A DNA stretch of 64,000 nucleotides from Bacteroidales bacterium (GCA_014800795.1 JAAVFL010000008.1:81542-145541), one strand, 5' to 3'; positions 54,505-63,502 are shown, counted from the first letter of the stretch. The notes: generated from the letters alone by a model not told the origin. Translations and numbers: made by a program.

Positions 54505-54891
54505 ATGGAAACAGTTAATGCAGTAGGCCGCCGTAAAGCAGCCATCGCCCGCGTGATCCTTACCGAAGGCAACGGCGAAATCACTATCAACCACCGCTCG
54601 CTCGACAAGTACTTCCCCTCCTCTATCCTTCAGTACATCGTCAAGCAGCCCCTCAAAACTCTTGAAGCCGAAGAGAAATACAACATCCGCGTGAACCTCG
54701 ACGGCGGCGGCTACAAAGGTCAGGCTGAAGCTCTCCGCCTCGCTATCGCCCGCGCCCTCGTGAAAATCAATCCCGAGGATAAGAAAGCTCTCCGTGCAGA
54801 AGGCTTCATGACCCGCGACCCGCGCGTTGTAGAACGCAAGAAACCAGGTCGTCCCAAAGCACGCAAGCGCTTCCAGTTCTCCAAGCGTTAA
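54505..54891 (+). CDS. rpsI: 30S ribosomal protein S9
   Basis: 128 residues: VGRRKAAIARV at the start, GEITINHRSLDKYFP, GGGYKGQAEALRLAIARAL, and the decoding-site tail KKPGRPKARKRFQFSKR ending in the invariant Lys-Arg. Second gene of the rplM operon. Confidence 0.97.
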   Translation: METVNAVGRRKAAIARVILTEGNGEITINHRSLDKYFPSSILQYIVKQPLKTLEAEEKYNIRVNLDGGGYKGQAEALRLAIARALVKINPEDKKALRAEGFMTRDPRVVERKKPGRPKARKRFQFSKR

Positions 54892-55066
54892 TCATTTACC
54901 GCTTTCAAGAACAGATTTTTTTGGCAGGCCGGCGGCATAGCGCCGATACCGACACCAAAACAGCTCCCTCTCCTCAGAGTTTAGTATCTAAATCCCGCGG
55001 ATGGACCGCGTTCCCTACCCCGGGGTTGTAATATCCAAAAGAACGTAAACAACTCTTTTACATAAA
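54892..55066 (+). promoter_or_regulatory. Candidate ribosomal-protein leader of rpsB
   Basis: A 175-base gap with three short GC hairpins: CGGCG-GCATAG-CGCCG, CGCGG-ATGGA-CCGCG and CCCCGGGG. Leaders with S2-dependent control exist before rpsB in several phyla. No T tract marks a terminator after rpsI, so rpsB may also be read from the rplM promoter. Confidence 0.4.
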
Positions 55067-55900
55067 ATGTCTACACCAACATTTGACCAGTTACTCGAAG
55101 CAGGTTGCCATTTCGGTCACCTCAAACGCAAATGGAATCCTGCAATGGCTCCTTACATTTTCATGGAGCGTAACGGTATCCACATCATCGATCTCTACAA
55201 GACAGCTGCCAAACTCGACGAAGCAGCAGCCGCTCTCAAGCAGATCGCAAAATCCGGCAAGAAGGTTCTCTTCGTAGCCACCAAAAAACAGGCCAAAGAC
55301 GTAACCGCTGAAAAAGCTAAATCAGTAGGTATGCCCTACGTGATCGAACGCTGGCCCGGCGGTATGCTCACCAACTTCCCCACCATCCGCAAAGCTGTCA
55401 AGAAGATGGCTGCCATCGACAAAATGAAAGCCGACGGCACTTTCGATACCCTCTCAAAACGCGAGAAACTTCAGGTTCAGCGCCAGCGCGACAAACTCGA
55501 GAAAACTCTCGGTTCTATCGCCGACCTCAACCGTCTCCCCTCTGCTCTCTTTGTAGTTGACGTACTCAAAGAACACATCGCGGTAGCTGAGGCAAACCGT
55601 CTGGGTATACCCGTCTTCGCTATGGTCGACACCAACTCCGACCCCTCTGACATCGACTTCGTAATCCCCGCCAACGACGACGCATCCAAATCAATCGAGC
55701 TTATCCTCGACACTGTATGCGCTGCAATGGCCGAAGGTCTCGAAGAGCGTAAGGTAGAGAAAATCGACACAAAGGAAGCAGACGCTGAAGGCGCAGCTCC
55801 CCGTCGCGAACGTCGTCGCGCTGTTCGCCGCAACGACACTGAAGCTCCCGCAGCAGAAGCAGCAGAAGAGGCTCCCGCAGCAGAAGCAGCTGCAGAATAA
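55067..55900 (+). CDS. rpsB: 30S ribosomal protein S2
   Basis: A 277-residue ribosomal protein: FDQLLEAGCHFGHLKRKWNP, IIDLYKTAAKLDEAA, ERWPGGMLTNFPTIRKAV and FAMVDTNSDPSDIDFVIPANDDA are S2 hallmarks. The C-terminal 45 residues are a charged, Ala/Glu-rich tail with repeats of APAAEAAEE, seen in other Bacteroidetes S2 proteins but not in the core fold. tsf follows after 134 bases. Confidence 0.97.
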   Translation: MSTPTFDQLLEAGCHFGHLKRKWNPAMAPYIFMERNGIHIIDLYKTAAKLDEAAAALKQIAKSGKKVLFVATKKQAKDVTAEKAKSVGMPYVIERWPGGMLTNFPTIRKAVKKMAAIDKMKADGTFDTLSKREKLQVQRQRDKLEKTLGSIADLNRLPSALFVVDVLKEHIAVAEANRLGIPVFAMVDTNSDPSDIDFVIPANDDASKSIELILDTVCAAMAEGLEERKVEKIDTKEADAEGAAPRRERRRAVRRNDTEAPAAEAAEEAPAAEAAAE

Positions 55901-55965
55901 TGTGTTCTGACAGCAACAGACGAACGTTTACATAACATTTCCGTTTTAACACATTTCCGCAACTT

Positions 55966-56001
55966 GCCGCCGGACAGCGGTCAAACAAACTGTCCGGCGG
56001 C
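55966..56001 (+). other. Strong hairpin between rpsB and tsf
   Basis: A 12-bp perfect stem, GCCGCCGGACAG with CTGTCCGGCGGC, and a 12-base loop, without a following T run. It may be an RNA-processing site or partial attenuator that sets the S2 to EF-Ts ratio. Confidence 0.7.
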
Positions 56002-56034
56002 GAATACGGAATAACAATACACCAGAAAAGAATT

Positions 56035-57027
56035 ATGGCAGTAACAATGGCCGAAATCACCAAGCTGCGCCACCTTACCAGCGCAGGCTTGATGGATTGC
56101 AAGAAAGCCCTTGCAGAAACCAACGGCGACATCGAAGCAGCTGTAGAGATTCTCCGCAAAAAAGGTCAGGCTGTAGCAGCCAAGCGCGAAGATCGTGTAG
56201 CAGCAGAAGGCTGCGTTCTTGCAAAGAACGAAGGCAACTTCGCCGCTATAGTAGCTCTTCAGTGCGAGACCGACTTCGTTGCTAAAAACGCAGGTTTCGT
56301 AGAACTCACCCAGAAACTTCTCGATCTCGCGGTAGCGAACCGCTGCAAGAGCATCGACGAACTCAAGGCTGTTTCCGTTGACGGTCGCACAGTAGCCGAC
56401 CTCGTTGTAGAGGAAGGCGGTAAAACCGGCGAAAAGACAGAACTCGGAGCATACGAATACATCGAAGCACCCTCAACAACTTCATACAATCACCTTGGCA
56501 ACAAGCTCGCAACCATCGTAGGTTTCAATCTCGAAGGTGTCGACTATCAGGTAGGCCGCGACGTAGCCATGCAGGTCGCTTCAATGAACCCTGTAGCCGT
56601 TGACCGCAACAGTGTTCCCCAGGCTACCATCGACGGTGAGCTCAGCGTCGCTATCGAGAAGACAAAAGAGGAGCAGGTACGCAAGGCAGTTGAGGCAGCT
56701 CTCAAGAAAGCCGGCATCAACCCCAACCTCGTTGACAGCGAAGACCACATCTCTTCAAACATCGCCAAAGGCTGGCTCACAGAAGAGGAAGCCGCCAAGG
56801 CCCGCACTATCGCAGCCGAGACAGGTGCAGCAAAAGCTGCCAACCTCCCCGAACAGATGATTCAGAACATCGCCCAGGGTCGTCTCAACAAGTTCTTCAA
56901 GGAGAACTGCCTCATGGAACAGGAGTTCATCAAAGATGGAAACCTTACAATTGGCAAATATCTCGAAGAGAACGCCAAAGGTCTTGCTGTAGCAGCTTTC
57001 AAGCGCGTTAATCTCAACGAAGACTAA
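56035..57027 (+). CDS. tsf: Elongation factor Ts
   Basis: A 330-residue guanine-nucleotide exchange factor for EF-Tu. The N-terminal UBA-like domain (EITKLRHLTSAGLMDCKKAL) is followed by the core with LQCETDFVAKNAGF, which contains the Thr-Asp-Phe-Val contact to EF-Tu, VGRDVAMQVASMNPVAV, and a C-terminal module QGRLNKFFKENCLMEQ. Length is normal for Bacteroidetes. Confidence 0.97.
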   Translation: MAVTMAEITKLRHLTSAGLMDCKKALAETNGDIEAAVEILRKKGQAVAAKREDRVAAEGCVLAKNEGNFAAIVALQCETDFVAKNAGFVELTQKLLDLAVANRCKSIDELKAVSVDGRTVADLVVEEGGKTGEKTELGAYEYIEAPSTTSYNHLGNKLATIVGFNLEGVDYQVGRDVAMQVASMNPVAVDRNSVPQATIDGELSVAIEKTKEEQVRKAVEAALKKAGINPNLVDSEDHISSNIAKGWLTEEEAAKARTIAAETGAAKAANLPEQMIQNIAQGRLNKFFKENCLMEQEFIKDGNLTIGKYLEENAKGLAVAAFKRVNLNED

Positions 57028-57066
57028 TTCCATACCCAAGCAGTCATAACAAACCTGCATAAATGC

Positions 57067-57106
57067 GTGGCTGTGTCGATGAAAAACGACACAGCCACAT
57101 TTTTTT
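57067..57106 (+). terminator. Terminator after tsf
   Basis: A 12-bp stem, GTGGCTGTGTCG with CGACACAGCCAC, an 8-base loop and ATTTTTTT. Same stem family as the T9SS operon terminator. Confidence 0.92.
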
Positions 57107-57145
57107 GAACTCCAGCCTCAACACGAGGATAATTTAAGAGGAAGG

Positions 57146-57246
57146 GGGTCAATGTATAAAACCGGTTAAAAAGTTAAATATTTACCATCGCGGCGCCTTT
57201 AGGCGCCGCGATGGTAAATATGCACTGGAATTCCGGATTGAGTCGT
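57146..57246. repeat. Intergenic repeat family A, copy 2 (without left inverted arm)
   Basis: Shares with copy 1 the left flank (GGGTCA ... CCGGTTAAAAAGTTAAA), the GC hairpin (57181-57197 with 57202-57218, 17 bp, loop TTTA) and the right arm AAATATGCACTGGAATTCCG continuing to GTCGT. The left inverted arm of copy 1 is missing here. The inner CGCGGCGCC is identical in both copies; the outer stem bases differ in a paired fashion. Confidence 0.75.
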
Positions 57247-57529
57247 TTTAAGTGCTTGCCGTTTTTTCATGCAGCTAAGGTGTGCATCTTTGCGAATACT
57301 TTAACAACATACATTTTACGTTGACCCAGGAAGAGGCTACCGGTTGCCGGAATTTAAACCGGAGCGTGGTGAGATCGCTATTTGATCACGACATATGGCT
57401 GGATACCTCAGCAACAACGAGTATAAGCCTTTGCCGACACACATAGCCCCGCTATTATCCCCAATCTGAAACCGCTATCAAGTTCAATCAGCTCCATATC
57501 TCTCCACCCCGTTGTTGCGCCGTATTGTC

Positions 57530-57570
57530 GAAAACAACAGGAGCGATTCCACTGGGTGGAATCGCTCCTG
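57530..57570 (-). terminator. Terminator after rplI
   Basis: A 14-bp perfect stem (57538-57551 with 57557-57570), on the minus strand followed by TTGTTTTC. Confidence 0.85.
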
Positions 57571-57594
57571 ACTTTATTTAATAAGAATTATTTC

Positions 57595-58038
57595 TTACTC
57601 TGCTACTACTTCAAAAGGAATCTCAACAGAAACTTCCTTATGGAGGTTTACTTTGGCTGTATACTTGCCAAGTTCCTTGACAGATTCCTTAAGCACGATA
57701 ATACGACGGTCGATGTTGTGACCGAGCTTCTCAAGCGCTTCGGCGATCTGGATATTGTTAACAGAGCCGAAGATAGTGCCGTTGGCAGATGCTTTGGCAC
57801 CGATTGTGAGAGCTACATCAGCGAGTGAAGCTGCAACTGCCTCGGCATCGGCCTTGATTTTGGCGAGCTTGTGGGCACGCTGACGCTGGTTCTCTTCAAG
57901 CTGCTTGAGGTTGGAGGGATTGGCGATAACTGCTTTGCCCTGAGGAATAAGGTAGTTACGTCCGTAACCGTCTTTAACTTCTACGATATCGTCCTTATAG
58001 CCAAGGTTCGTGATATCTTCTTTAAGTATAATTTTCAT
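57595..58038 (-). CDS. rplI: 50S ribosomal protein L9
   Basis: 147 residues: MKIILKEDITNLGYKDDIVE with the signature GYGRNYLIPQGKAVIA, a long connecting helix, and a C-terminal domain (FGSVNNIQIAEALEKLGHNI). Third gene of the rpsF-rpsR-rplI operon. Confidence 0.97.
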   Translation of the reverse strand: MKIILKEDITNLGYKDDIVEVKDGYGRNYLIPQGKAVIANPSNLKQLEENQRQRAHKLAKIKADAEAVAASLADVALTIGAKASANGTIFGSVNNIQIAEALEKLGHNIDRRIIVLKESVKELGKYTAKVNLHKEVSVEIPFEVVAE

Positions 58039-58085
58039 AATTGGGATGTCTGTGAAAGATTGGTGATTCGGTTCAAATACCGTAA

Positions 58086-58355
58086 TTATTTCATCAAGTC
58101 GGTCACGAAAGGAAGAAGAGCGAGGTGACGGGCACGCTTAACAGCCTGAGCGACACGGCGCTGAAACTTCAGCGAGGTACCGGTGATGCGGCGGGGAAGA
58201 ATCTTACCCTGCTCGTTGAGGAACTTCTTGAGGAATTCGGGATCTTTGTAATCGATGTATTTGATACCGCTGCGTTTGAAACGGCAGTATTTTTTCTTCT
58301 TGACATCCACTGACAGCGGAGTGAGGTAACGGATTTCTGATTGAGTCTGTGCCAT
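58086..58355 (-). CDS. rpsR: 30S ribosomal protein S18
   Basis: 89 residues with [40 protein letters not shown] and the [13 protein letters not shown] tail. It starts three bases after the rpsF stop, so the S6 and S18 partners are made together. Confidence 0.97.
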   Translation of the reverse strand: MAQTQSEIRYLTPLSVDVKKKKYCRFKRSGIKYIDYKDPEFLKKFLNEQGKILPRRITGTSLKFQRRVAQAVKRARHLALLPFVTDLMK

Positions 58356-58358
58356 TGT

Positions 58359-58736
58359 TTAGTCCTCCTTGGTTTCTACGGTTTCTTCTTTAGGTGCATT
58401 GGCTTTGGCGGCCTTGAGGTTGCGGCGCTTTGCTGCGTATTCTGCCGCATACTTGTCGTTGCGGAACACGAGGAAGCGGATCACACGCTCATCGCGACGG
58501 AAAGCTGTTTCGAGCTTCTTTACCAATGTGGGATCGCCGTCGAATTCAACGAGGGCATAAAAGCCTGTCGATTTCTTCTGAATGGGATAAGCGAGCTTGC
58601 GCAGACCCCAGATTTCTTCGTTCACGATAGCTGCACCGTTGTCGGTAAGCACTTTTGTGAACTTGTCTACCGCTTCCTTCATCTGAGCATCAGACAAAAC
58701 GGGAGTTAAAATGAAAACGGTTTCGTAGTGGTTCAT
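58359..58736 (-). CDS. rpsF: 30S ribosomal protein S6
   Basis: 125 residues: [43 protein letters not shown] and [11 protein letters not shown] are S6 signatures. A short Lys/Glu-rich tail follows. First gene of the operon; it binds rRNA as a dimer with S18. Confidence 0.97.
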   Translation of the reverse strand: MNHYETVFILTPVLSDAQMKEAVDKFTKVLTDNGAAIVNEEIWGLRKLAYPIQKKSTGFYALVEFDGDPTLVKKLETAFRRDERVIRFLVFRNDKYAAEYAAKRRNLKAAKANAPKEETVETKED

Positions 58737-58813
58737 TTGAAACTTTTGTTTTGAGAAAAATTGTTATTGCTATCGGTATGGACGCCAAAGGCCCAAAACC
58801 GGGTGCAAAGTTA
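58737..58813 (-). promoter_or_regulatory. Promoter and leader of rpsF-rpsR-rplI
   Basis: TAACTTTG on the minus strand (58813-58806). The leader of about 65 bases begins CACCCGGTTTTGGGCC and contains CCG and GGCC segments that could form the S6:S18-binding hairpin known from many phyla; the fold is not verified. Confidence 0.55.
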
Positions 58814-58942
58814 GCGTTTTTTTTTCTCATTACCAAATGTTTCCGAAGCCATTTCAGGAAACTGCATCAAAATAGCCGAAATAACCGGATTCCGGCCTCG
58901 TTGGAGCATCGCTACTATCCAAAGAGATGCCCACTGGTATGA

Positions 58943-59350
58943 TTACCGACGGGAGAATTTACGGAAAAATGAACTTACCTTGCGGGTTATTCCGAATGCG
59001 ACCATTGCTATGTCGGCATAGCGCATTATATTCTGGAAACCGCTTACAACTCCCGCTACGGTTGTCTCCTCTTTTTTAGCCTGACGCGAGACCGTCATTC
59101 TCAGCCGCTCCTGGGCTATATCTATTTTCAGGCGGTTCACTACTCGACGATAGCGGAGTTCCTCGAGAGTATATCCCCTGAATCCATGTTTTTTATGCCT
59201 GAGAGCAGACTTCTTTTCGCCAGGAAGGCCGTTGTTGAATTCAACGTGTGTCTCGATGATTTCCTCCGGCGTCCGGTAGCTGTCAACCTTATTGCTGTAA
59301 GAATAGGAGGCACCGCTCCCCTCGGATATGATATTCTGTTGTGTTGTCAT
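58943..59350 (-). CDS. Conserved-type protein of unknown function in the YtxH operon
   Basis: A 135-residue protein that I cannot assign. The N-terminal 40 residues are polar and probably disordered; the middle is basic (KKHGFRGYTLEELRYRRVVN), and the end is an amphipathic helix with RRKFS-like basic residues. It follows the holin-like gene by 25 bases and is the last gene of a four-gene operon. It may be a membrane-peripheral partner of that protein; no catalytic motif is seen. Confidence 0.7.
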   Translation of the reverse strand: MTTQQNIISEGSGASYSYSNKVDSYRTPEEIIETHVEFNNGLPGEKKSALRHKKHGFRGYTLEELRYRRVVNRLKIDIAQERLRMTVSRQAKKEETTVAGVVSGFQNIMRYADIAMVAFGITRKVSSFFRKFSRR

Positions 59351-59375
59351 AATCTCACTCGGTTAATACGTTCTA

Positions 59376-59765
59376 TCATTTCTTTTCTTCTTCTGACTGC
59401 TCCTTAGCCGGATGGTCATGCTCGAAGACCAGACGGCTTACAAAACGCGCTATGGGATCAATGATAAGCGTTTTACGCAGCAGGATCACAAGCAATATGA
59501 CAACCATAAACATTCCGCAGCAGATGGCATAGCATGCCCATTGCGGAAGTACGAGTGCGAGCAACTGAACTATTGCTCCGGAAAGGAAAGCCAATGCGAA
59601 AATACCAAACACCAGAAGAATGATGAGCAACACCGCGGATGAGAATACCACTGTGAGTTTCTCGGAGACAGTAAGCCTTACATTGTCAAGATAGAGCCTT
59701 GCAAGTCTCGCGAGTTGTTCTTTCAAACTTGAAATCGTATTATGTATATTCCCTGTCATATTCAT
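59376..59765 (-). CDS. Phage-holin-superfamily-like small membrane protein
   Basis: With the start at 59765 (MNMTGNIHNT) this has 129 residues. A helical N-terminus (KEQLARLARLYLDNVRLTVSEKL) precedes two long transmembrane helices (about 40-65 and 72-98) and a charged tail. This is the putative Actinobacteriota holin-X/DUF1469 architecture, common in Bacteroidales next to YtxH proteins, and is not itself a sign of phage. An upstream ATG at 59801 lacks support. Function in cell-envelope stress is inferred. Confidence 0.8.
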   Translation of the reverse strand: MNMTGNIHNTISSLKEQLARLARLYLDNVRLTVSEKLTVVFSSAVLLIILLVFGIFALAFLSGAIVQLLALVLPQWACYAICCGMFMVVILLVILLRKTLIIDPIARFVSRLVFEHDHPAKEQSEEEKK

Positions 59766-59969
59766 AAACAAGTAGTTGCGAGGACATATAATCGGATTCA
59801 ACGCATATTTACTGACCGCCTCCCCGCTGAATGTCGGGTCATGTCTGAACCAGATTGCAGAAAATGGTGAAAGGCGAACCAGAGGTTGCCGGATTCGTCT
59901 TCCACCCTATATTCATTTTTATAGAAACCAATGGGAAATACACGAATGTGTTTCCCACGCGAAGAAACA

Positions 59970-60176
59970 TCAGTCTTTCTTTATTTCCGCTGCTATTTCC
60001 TCTACAAGCTCCTCAAGCTCTTCCTGTTTGGTATATTTGCATACGCCATACTTCTTAAGAAGCTGACGAATCTGACGACGCACGTCCTCCCCCTTTTCAG
60101 GAGCGAAAAGCAGCGCGGAACCTGCGCCTACTATAGCGCCGCCGAGGAAAGCATATAAAAGGTTTAATGATCTCAT
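59970..60176 (-). CDS. YtxH domain protein 2
   Basis: 68 residues: one N-terminal transmembrane helix with small residues (FLGGAIVGAGSALLFAPEKG) directly followed by the YtxH signature APxKGxxxR and a charged helix ending EELEELVEEIAAEIKKD. It is a paralog of the next gene upstream, 36 bases away. The family is tied to stress responses in other bacteria. Confidence 0.88.
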   Translation of the reverse strand: MRSLNLLYAFLGGAIVGAGSALLFAPEKGEDVRRQIRQLLKKYGVCKYTKQEELEELVEEIAAEIKKD

Positions 60177-60212
60177 ATCTCTGAAGTTTAGTTGTTGATA
60201 TTTATCTGCGAA

Positions 60213-60410
60213 TTATTTCTGTACCTCTTCCTGAAGTTCCTCCACAAGGCGATCAAGTCTCGAGCGTTTTACGTTGAGACCTTTCGACTTAAGGAAATCT
60301 GCGATCTCATCGCGGAGATCATCACCTTTTTTGGGAGCGAAGAGCAGCCCGAGTGAAGCGCCGACAAGTGCGCCTCCGACTACAGCGAATACTATATCGA
60401 TATTCTTCAT
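60213..60410 (-). CDS. YtxH domain protein 1
   Basis: 65 residues with the same layout (FAVVGGALVGASLGLLFAPKKGDDLRDEI is the membrane helix plus signature) and a C-terminal charged helix LDRLVEELQEEVQK. First gene of the operon under the TATATTTG box at 60518-60511. Evidently duplicated in tandem. Confidence 0.88.
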   Translation of the reverse strand: MKNIDIVFAVVGGALVGASLGLLFAPKKGDDLRDEIADFLKSKGLNVKRSRLDRLVEELQEEVQK

Positions 60411-60510
60411 AACTGATTGTTTTTAGTGTTATATGTTTTAAATTTTATTTGTCGTACACTCTTATAACAAACCTCTGCCAGAATAGTTTTCCGTAAGTAC
60501 TGCATTTCCA

Positions 60511-60518
60511 CAAATATA
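60511..60518 (-). promoter_or_regulatory. Promoter -7 box of the YtxH operon
   Basis: TATATTTG on the minus strand, about 100 bases before the first YtxH ATG. Confidence 0.65.
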
Positions 60519-60561
60519 GCAAAAAAATCTTTAACAATTTCTTAATAAGCACCATATTGGC

Positions 60562-60569
60562 TAACTTTG
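60562..60569 (+). promoter_or_regulatory. Promoter -7 box of uvrA
   Basis: TAACTTTG with a TTTC about 20 bases upstream. It lies downstream of an in-frame ATG at 60557, which is thereby excluded as the start. Confidence 0.75.
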
Positions 60570-60637
60570 TAATAAATTCCACCAATATATACAGGCCATC
60601 GCATACTCCTGTATGTCATACGGCAATGACATATATC

Positions 60638-63490
60638 ATGAACAAAAAATCTGCAAAAAACGATTCCGCAATACTTAAGACTGCCATACCCATCTCGGAA
60701 ACAGGGGTCATAACCGTGCGGGGTGCGAGAGTTAACAACCTCAAGAATGTAAACCTCACCATTCCACGCGGTAAACTGATTGTTATCACCGGATTGTCCG
60801 GATCGGGCAAATCATCGCTGGCATTCGATACGATATATGCCGAGGGGCAGCGCCGCTACGTGGAAAGTCTATCCGCCTATGCCCGCCAGTTTCTTGGTAA
60901 AATGCATAAGCCTGAGGCCGATTATATAAAGGGGCTCCCCCCTGCCATCGCCATTGAGCAAAAAGTCAACACCCGCAACCCGAGAAGTACAGTAGGCACA
61001 TCTACCGAAATCTACGACTATCTGCGGCTGCTGTTCAGTCGCATAGGCCGGACATATTCACCTGTAAGCGGCGAAGAAATACGCCGCCATACGGTTACGG
61101 ATGTCGTCAACACGGCTCTAGCCTACCCCGAAGGCACACGCATAGCCGTTGTAGCTCCCCTGCATATACCCCAGGGACGCAAACTGACGCAACACCTCGA
61201 GGTGCTGCGCCAGGGCGGATACTCACGCCTCTACCGCGACGGTAGCTTTATCGGATTTCAGGATGTGACAGATGCCACTTCCGGGGAAGATCATGAAAAA
61301 TATGAACTTCTGATAGACCGTCTCGCCGTAAGCAACGATCAAGACGAGAAGTCGCGCCTTGCCGACTCGGCGGAAACAGCCTTCTTTGAGGGCGCCGACA
61401 GTTGCGTACTGATAGTCTGGAGCCCTGACGGCAGCATAAAGCGTCATGAATTCTCGAAGCGTTTCGAGGCTGACGGGATCACATTTATCGATCCGTCCGA
61501 CCTGCTTTTTAACTTCAATAATCCCTATGGAGCTTGTCCGCGATGCGAAGGATTCGGCAAATGTCTCGGTATTGACGAACGCCTCGTTATACCCAATTCG
61601 GCCCTTTCGGTATATGACGACGCAGTGGCATGCTGGCGTGGCGAAAAGATGGGTGAATGGAAACGTGAGTTCATAAGTGTGGCGTCGCGTGCCGGCTTTC
61701 CGATCCACCGCCCCTACTGCGAACTCACTGACAAAGAAAAAGACATGCTCTGGCACGGCATTCACGGGTTCAGCGGTATCGACGGGTTCTTCAAAATGGT
61801 TGAGCAAAACCAGTATAAGGTACAGTATCGGGTGATGATGGCGCGATACCGGGGTAAAACCATATGTCCCGAATGTCACGGTAGCCGTTTGCGTAAAGAA
61901 GCATCGTATGTGAAAATCGCCGGAAAAACAATTTCCGACCTTGTGCGTCTCCCGGTTTCCGACTTGCTTGAATGGTTCGGCTCGCTTGAACTTACGGAAC
62001 ACGAAAACGCTGTTGCACGCCGCTTGCTCACGGAAATCACCAACCGATTGAAATTTCTGGTTGATGTCGGCCTTGAATACCTTACTCTCGACCGCCTCAG
62101 TTCCACACTATCTGGTGGAGAAAGCCAACGCATAAATCTCGCGACATCGCTCGGCTCGTCCCTTATCGGTTCTCTGTACATTCTTGATGAGCCGAGTATC
62201 GGCCTTCATTCGCGCGACACACAGAAACTGATCGGAGTGTTGAGGAAGTTGCAAAGTCTCGGCAACACTGTCATTGTTGTGGAACACGATGAAGAGATTA
62301 TGGAAGCCGCAGACTGGATAATAGATGTCGGTCCGCAAGCCGGACGCCTCGGAGGTGAGATCGTATATGAAGGATCTGTCGACGGACTTGACAAGGCCGT
62401 AAACAGTTACACCGCGAAATACCTCACAGGCAAACTGGAAATACCACTCCCCTCCTCACGCCGGAAATGGAGCAGCTATATTGAAGTTTGCGGGGCTATG
62501 GAACATAACCTTAAAAACATCGATGTCCGCTTCCCGCTCGGAGTAATCACTGTCGTGACGGGCGTCAGCGGTTCCGGAAAGTCAACCCTGGTGCGCGACA
62601 TTCTTTACCGCGCCCTGCTTAGGCAGTTAGGTGAGGCAACTGATGCCCCGGGAGCCTTCCGAGAACTCAGAGGCGATATCGGCCGCATCGCAGCTGTGGA
62701 ATTTGTAGACCAGAATCCAATAGGAAAGTCTACGCGCTCCAACGCCGCCACCTACCTTAAAGCATACGACGAGATCAGACAGCTTTTCGCTGATCAACAG
62801 GGCGCACGTCAGATGGGCTTCTCCCCGGCATATTTCTCATTCAATACCGAGGGAGGAAGATGCGAGGAGTGTAAGGGAGAAGGCTCCATAACCATCGAGA
62901 TGCAGTTCATGGCCGACATAACGATTCCTTGCGAGGCATGCGGAGGCAAGCGTTTCAAGCGCGATGTTCTCGAGATTGAATACCGGGGGAAGAACATATA
63001 CGATATTCTTGACATGACCGTCAACCAGGCGATTGAATTCTTCTCTGAGACAAATGGTACCGTCGAGAAGCGGATTGTCAGACGTCTGAAGCCGCTTCAG
63101 GACGTTGGCCTGGGATATATCAAGCTCGGCCAATCGTCATCAACGCTTTCAGGAGGCGAAAATCAGCGTGTTAAGCTTGCATATTTCCTCGCGATGGAAA
63201 AACATGAGCCAACCATGTTCATATTCGATGAGCCTACAACCGGGCTGCATTTCCACGATATAAATCTTCTCATGGATTCATTCAACCGCCTGATTGCGCA
63301 AGGCCATACAGTAGTGATTATCGAACACAACATGGATGTGATCAAATGTGCGGACCACATCATAGACCTCGGTCCGGAAGGAGGAGCTGCCGGAGGTTGC
63401 CTTGTTGCTTGCGGAACTCCCGAAGAAGTTGCCCGCGACTCGTCGTCCCATACCGCACGATATCTCCTTCCTAAACTCAAGAAACTCTGA
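60638..63490 (+). CDS. uvrA: Excinuclease ABC subunit A
   Basis: A 950-residue DNA-damage recognition ATPase of nucleotide excision repair if read from the ATG at 60638 (MNKKSAKND); 60626 is an alternative. Two ABC modules: Walker A GLSGSGKSS near residue 48 and GVSGSGKST near 640; signatures LSGGESQRINLA and LSGGENQRVKLA; Walker B LYILDEPSIGLH and MFIFDEPTTGLH. Zinc modules are CPRCEGFG with CPECHGSRL and CEECKGEG with CEACGGKRF. Length is full. Confidence 0.96.
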   Translation: MNKKSAKNDSAILKTAIPISETGVITVRGARVNNLKNVNLTIPRGKLIVITGLSGSGKSSLAFDTIYAEGQRRYVESLSAYARQFLGKMHKPEADYIKGLPPAIAIEQKVNTRNPRSTVGTSTEIYDYLRLLFSRIGRTYSPVSGEEIRRHTVTDVVNTALAYPEGTRIAVVAPLHIPQGRKLTQHLEVLRQGGYSRLYRDGSFIGFQDVTDATSGEDHEKYELLIDRLAVSNDQDEKSRLADSAETAFFEGADSCVLIVWSPDGSIKRHEFSKRFEADGITFIDPSDLLFNFNNPYGACPRCEGFGKCLGIDERLVIPNSALSVYDDAVACWRGEKMGEWKREFISVASRAGFPIHRPYCELTDKEKDMLWHGIHGFSGIDGFFKMVEQNQYKVQYRVMMARYRGKTICPECHGSRLRKEASYVKIAGKTISDLVRLPVSDLLEWFGSLELTEHENAVARRLLTEITNRLKFLVDVGLEYLTLDRLSSTLSGGESQRINLATSLGSSLIGSLYILDEPSIGLHSRDTQKLIGVLRKLQSLGNTVIVVEHDEEIMEAADWIIDVGPQAGRLGGEIVYEGSVDGLDKAVNSYTAKYLTGKLEIPLPSSRRKWSSYIEVCGAMEHNLKNIDVRFPLGVITVVTGVSGSGKSTLVRDILYRALLRQLGEATDAPGAFRELRGDIGRIAAVEFVDQNPIGKSTRSNAATYLKAYDEIRQLFADQQGARQMGFSPAYFSFNTEGGRCEECKGEGSITIEMQFMADITIPCEACGGKRFKRDVLEIEYRGKNIYDILDMTVNQAIEFFSETNGTVEKRIVRRLKPLQDVGLGYIKLGQSSSTLSGGENQRVKLAYFLAMEKHEPTMFIFDEPTTGLHFHDINLLMDSFNRLIAQGHTVVIIEHNMDVIKCADHIIDLGPEGGAAGGCLVACGTPEEVARDSSSHTARYLLPKLKKL

Positions 63491-63502
63491 ATAGCTTCAG
63501 AC

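Larger units (their letters stand above)
57028..57594. other. 567-base region between convergent tsf and rplI
   Basis: Holds the tsf terminator (57067-57106), repeat family A copy 2 (57146-57246) and the rplI terminator (57538-57570). The middle (57247-57537) has a 55-codon GTG frame (57282-57446) with no recognised domain; nothing else is seen. Confidence 0.6.

Noticed and set aside
57282..57446. 55-codon GTG frame between repeat copy 2 and the rplI terminator
   Set aside because: No ribosome binding site, no recognisable sequence and no similarity to neighbours.
58850..58945. Possible third copy of repeat family A (GCATCAAAATAG ... CACTGGTAT near rpsF)
   Set aside because: Only two short stretches match copy 1 and there is no GC hairpin; also GCATCAAAATAG at 32128 stands alone. 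Too weak to call without a genome search.
59376..59765. Holin-like gene as evidence of a prophage
   Set aside because: The neighbours are chromosomal YtxH and ribosomal genes; no phage structural, lysis or integration gene is in the window.
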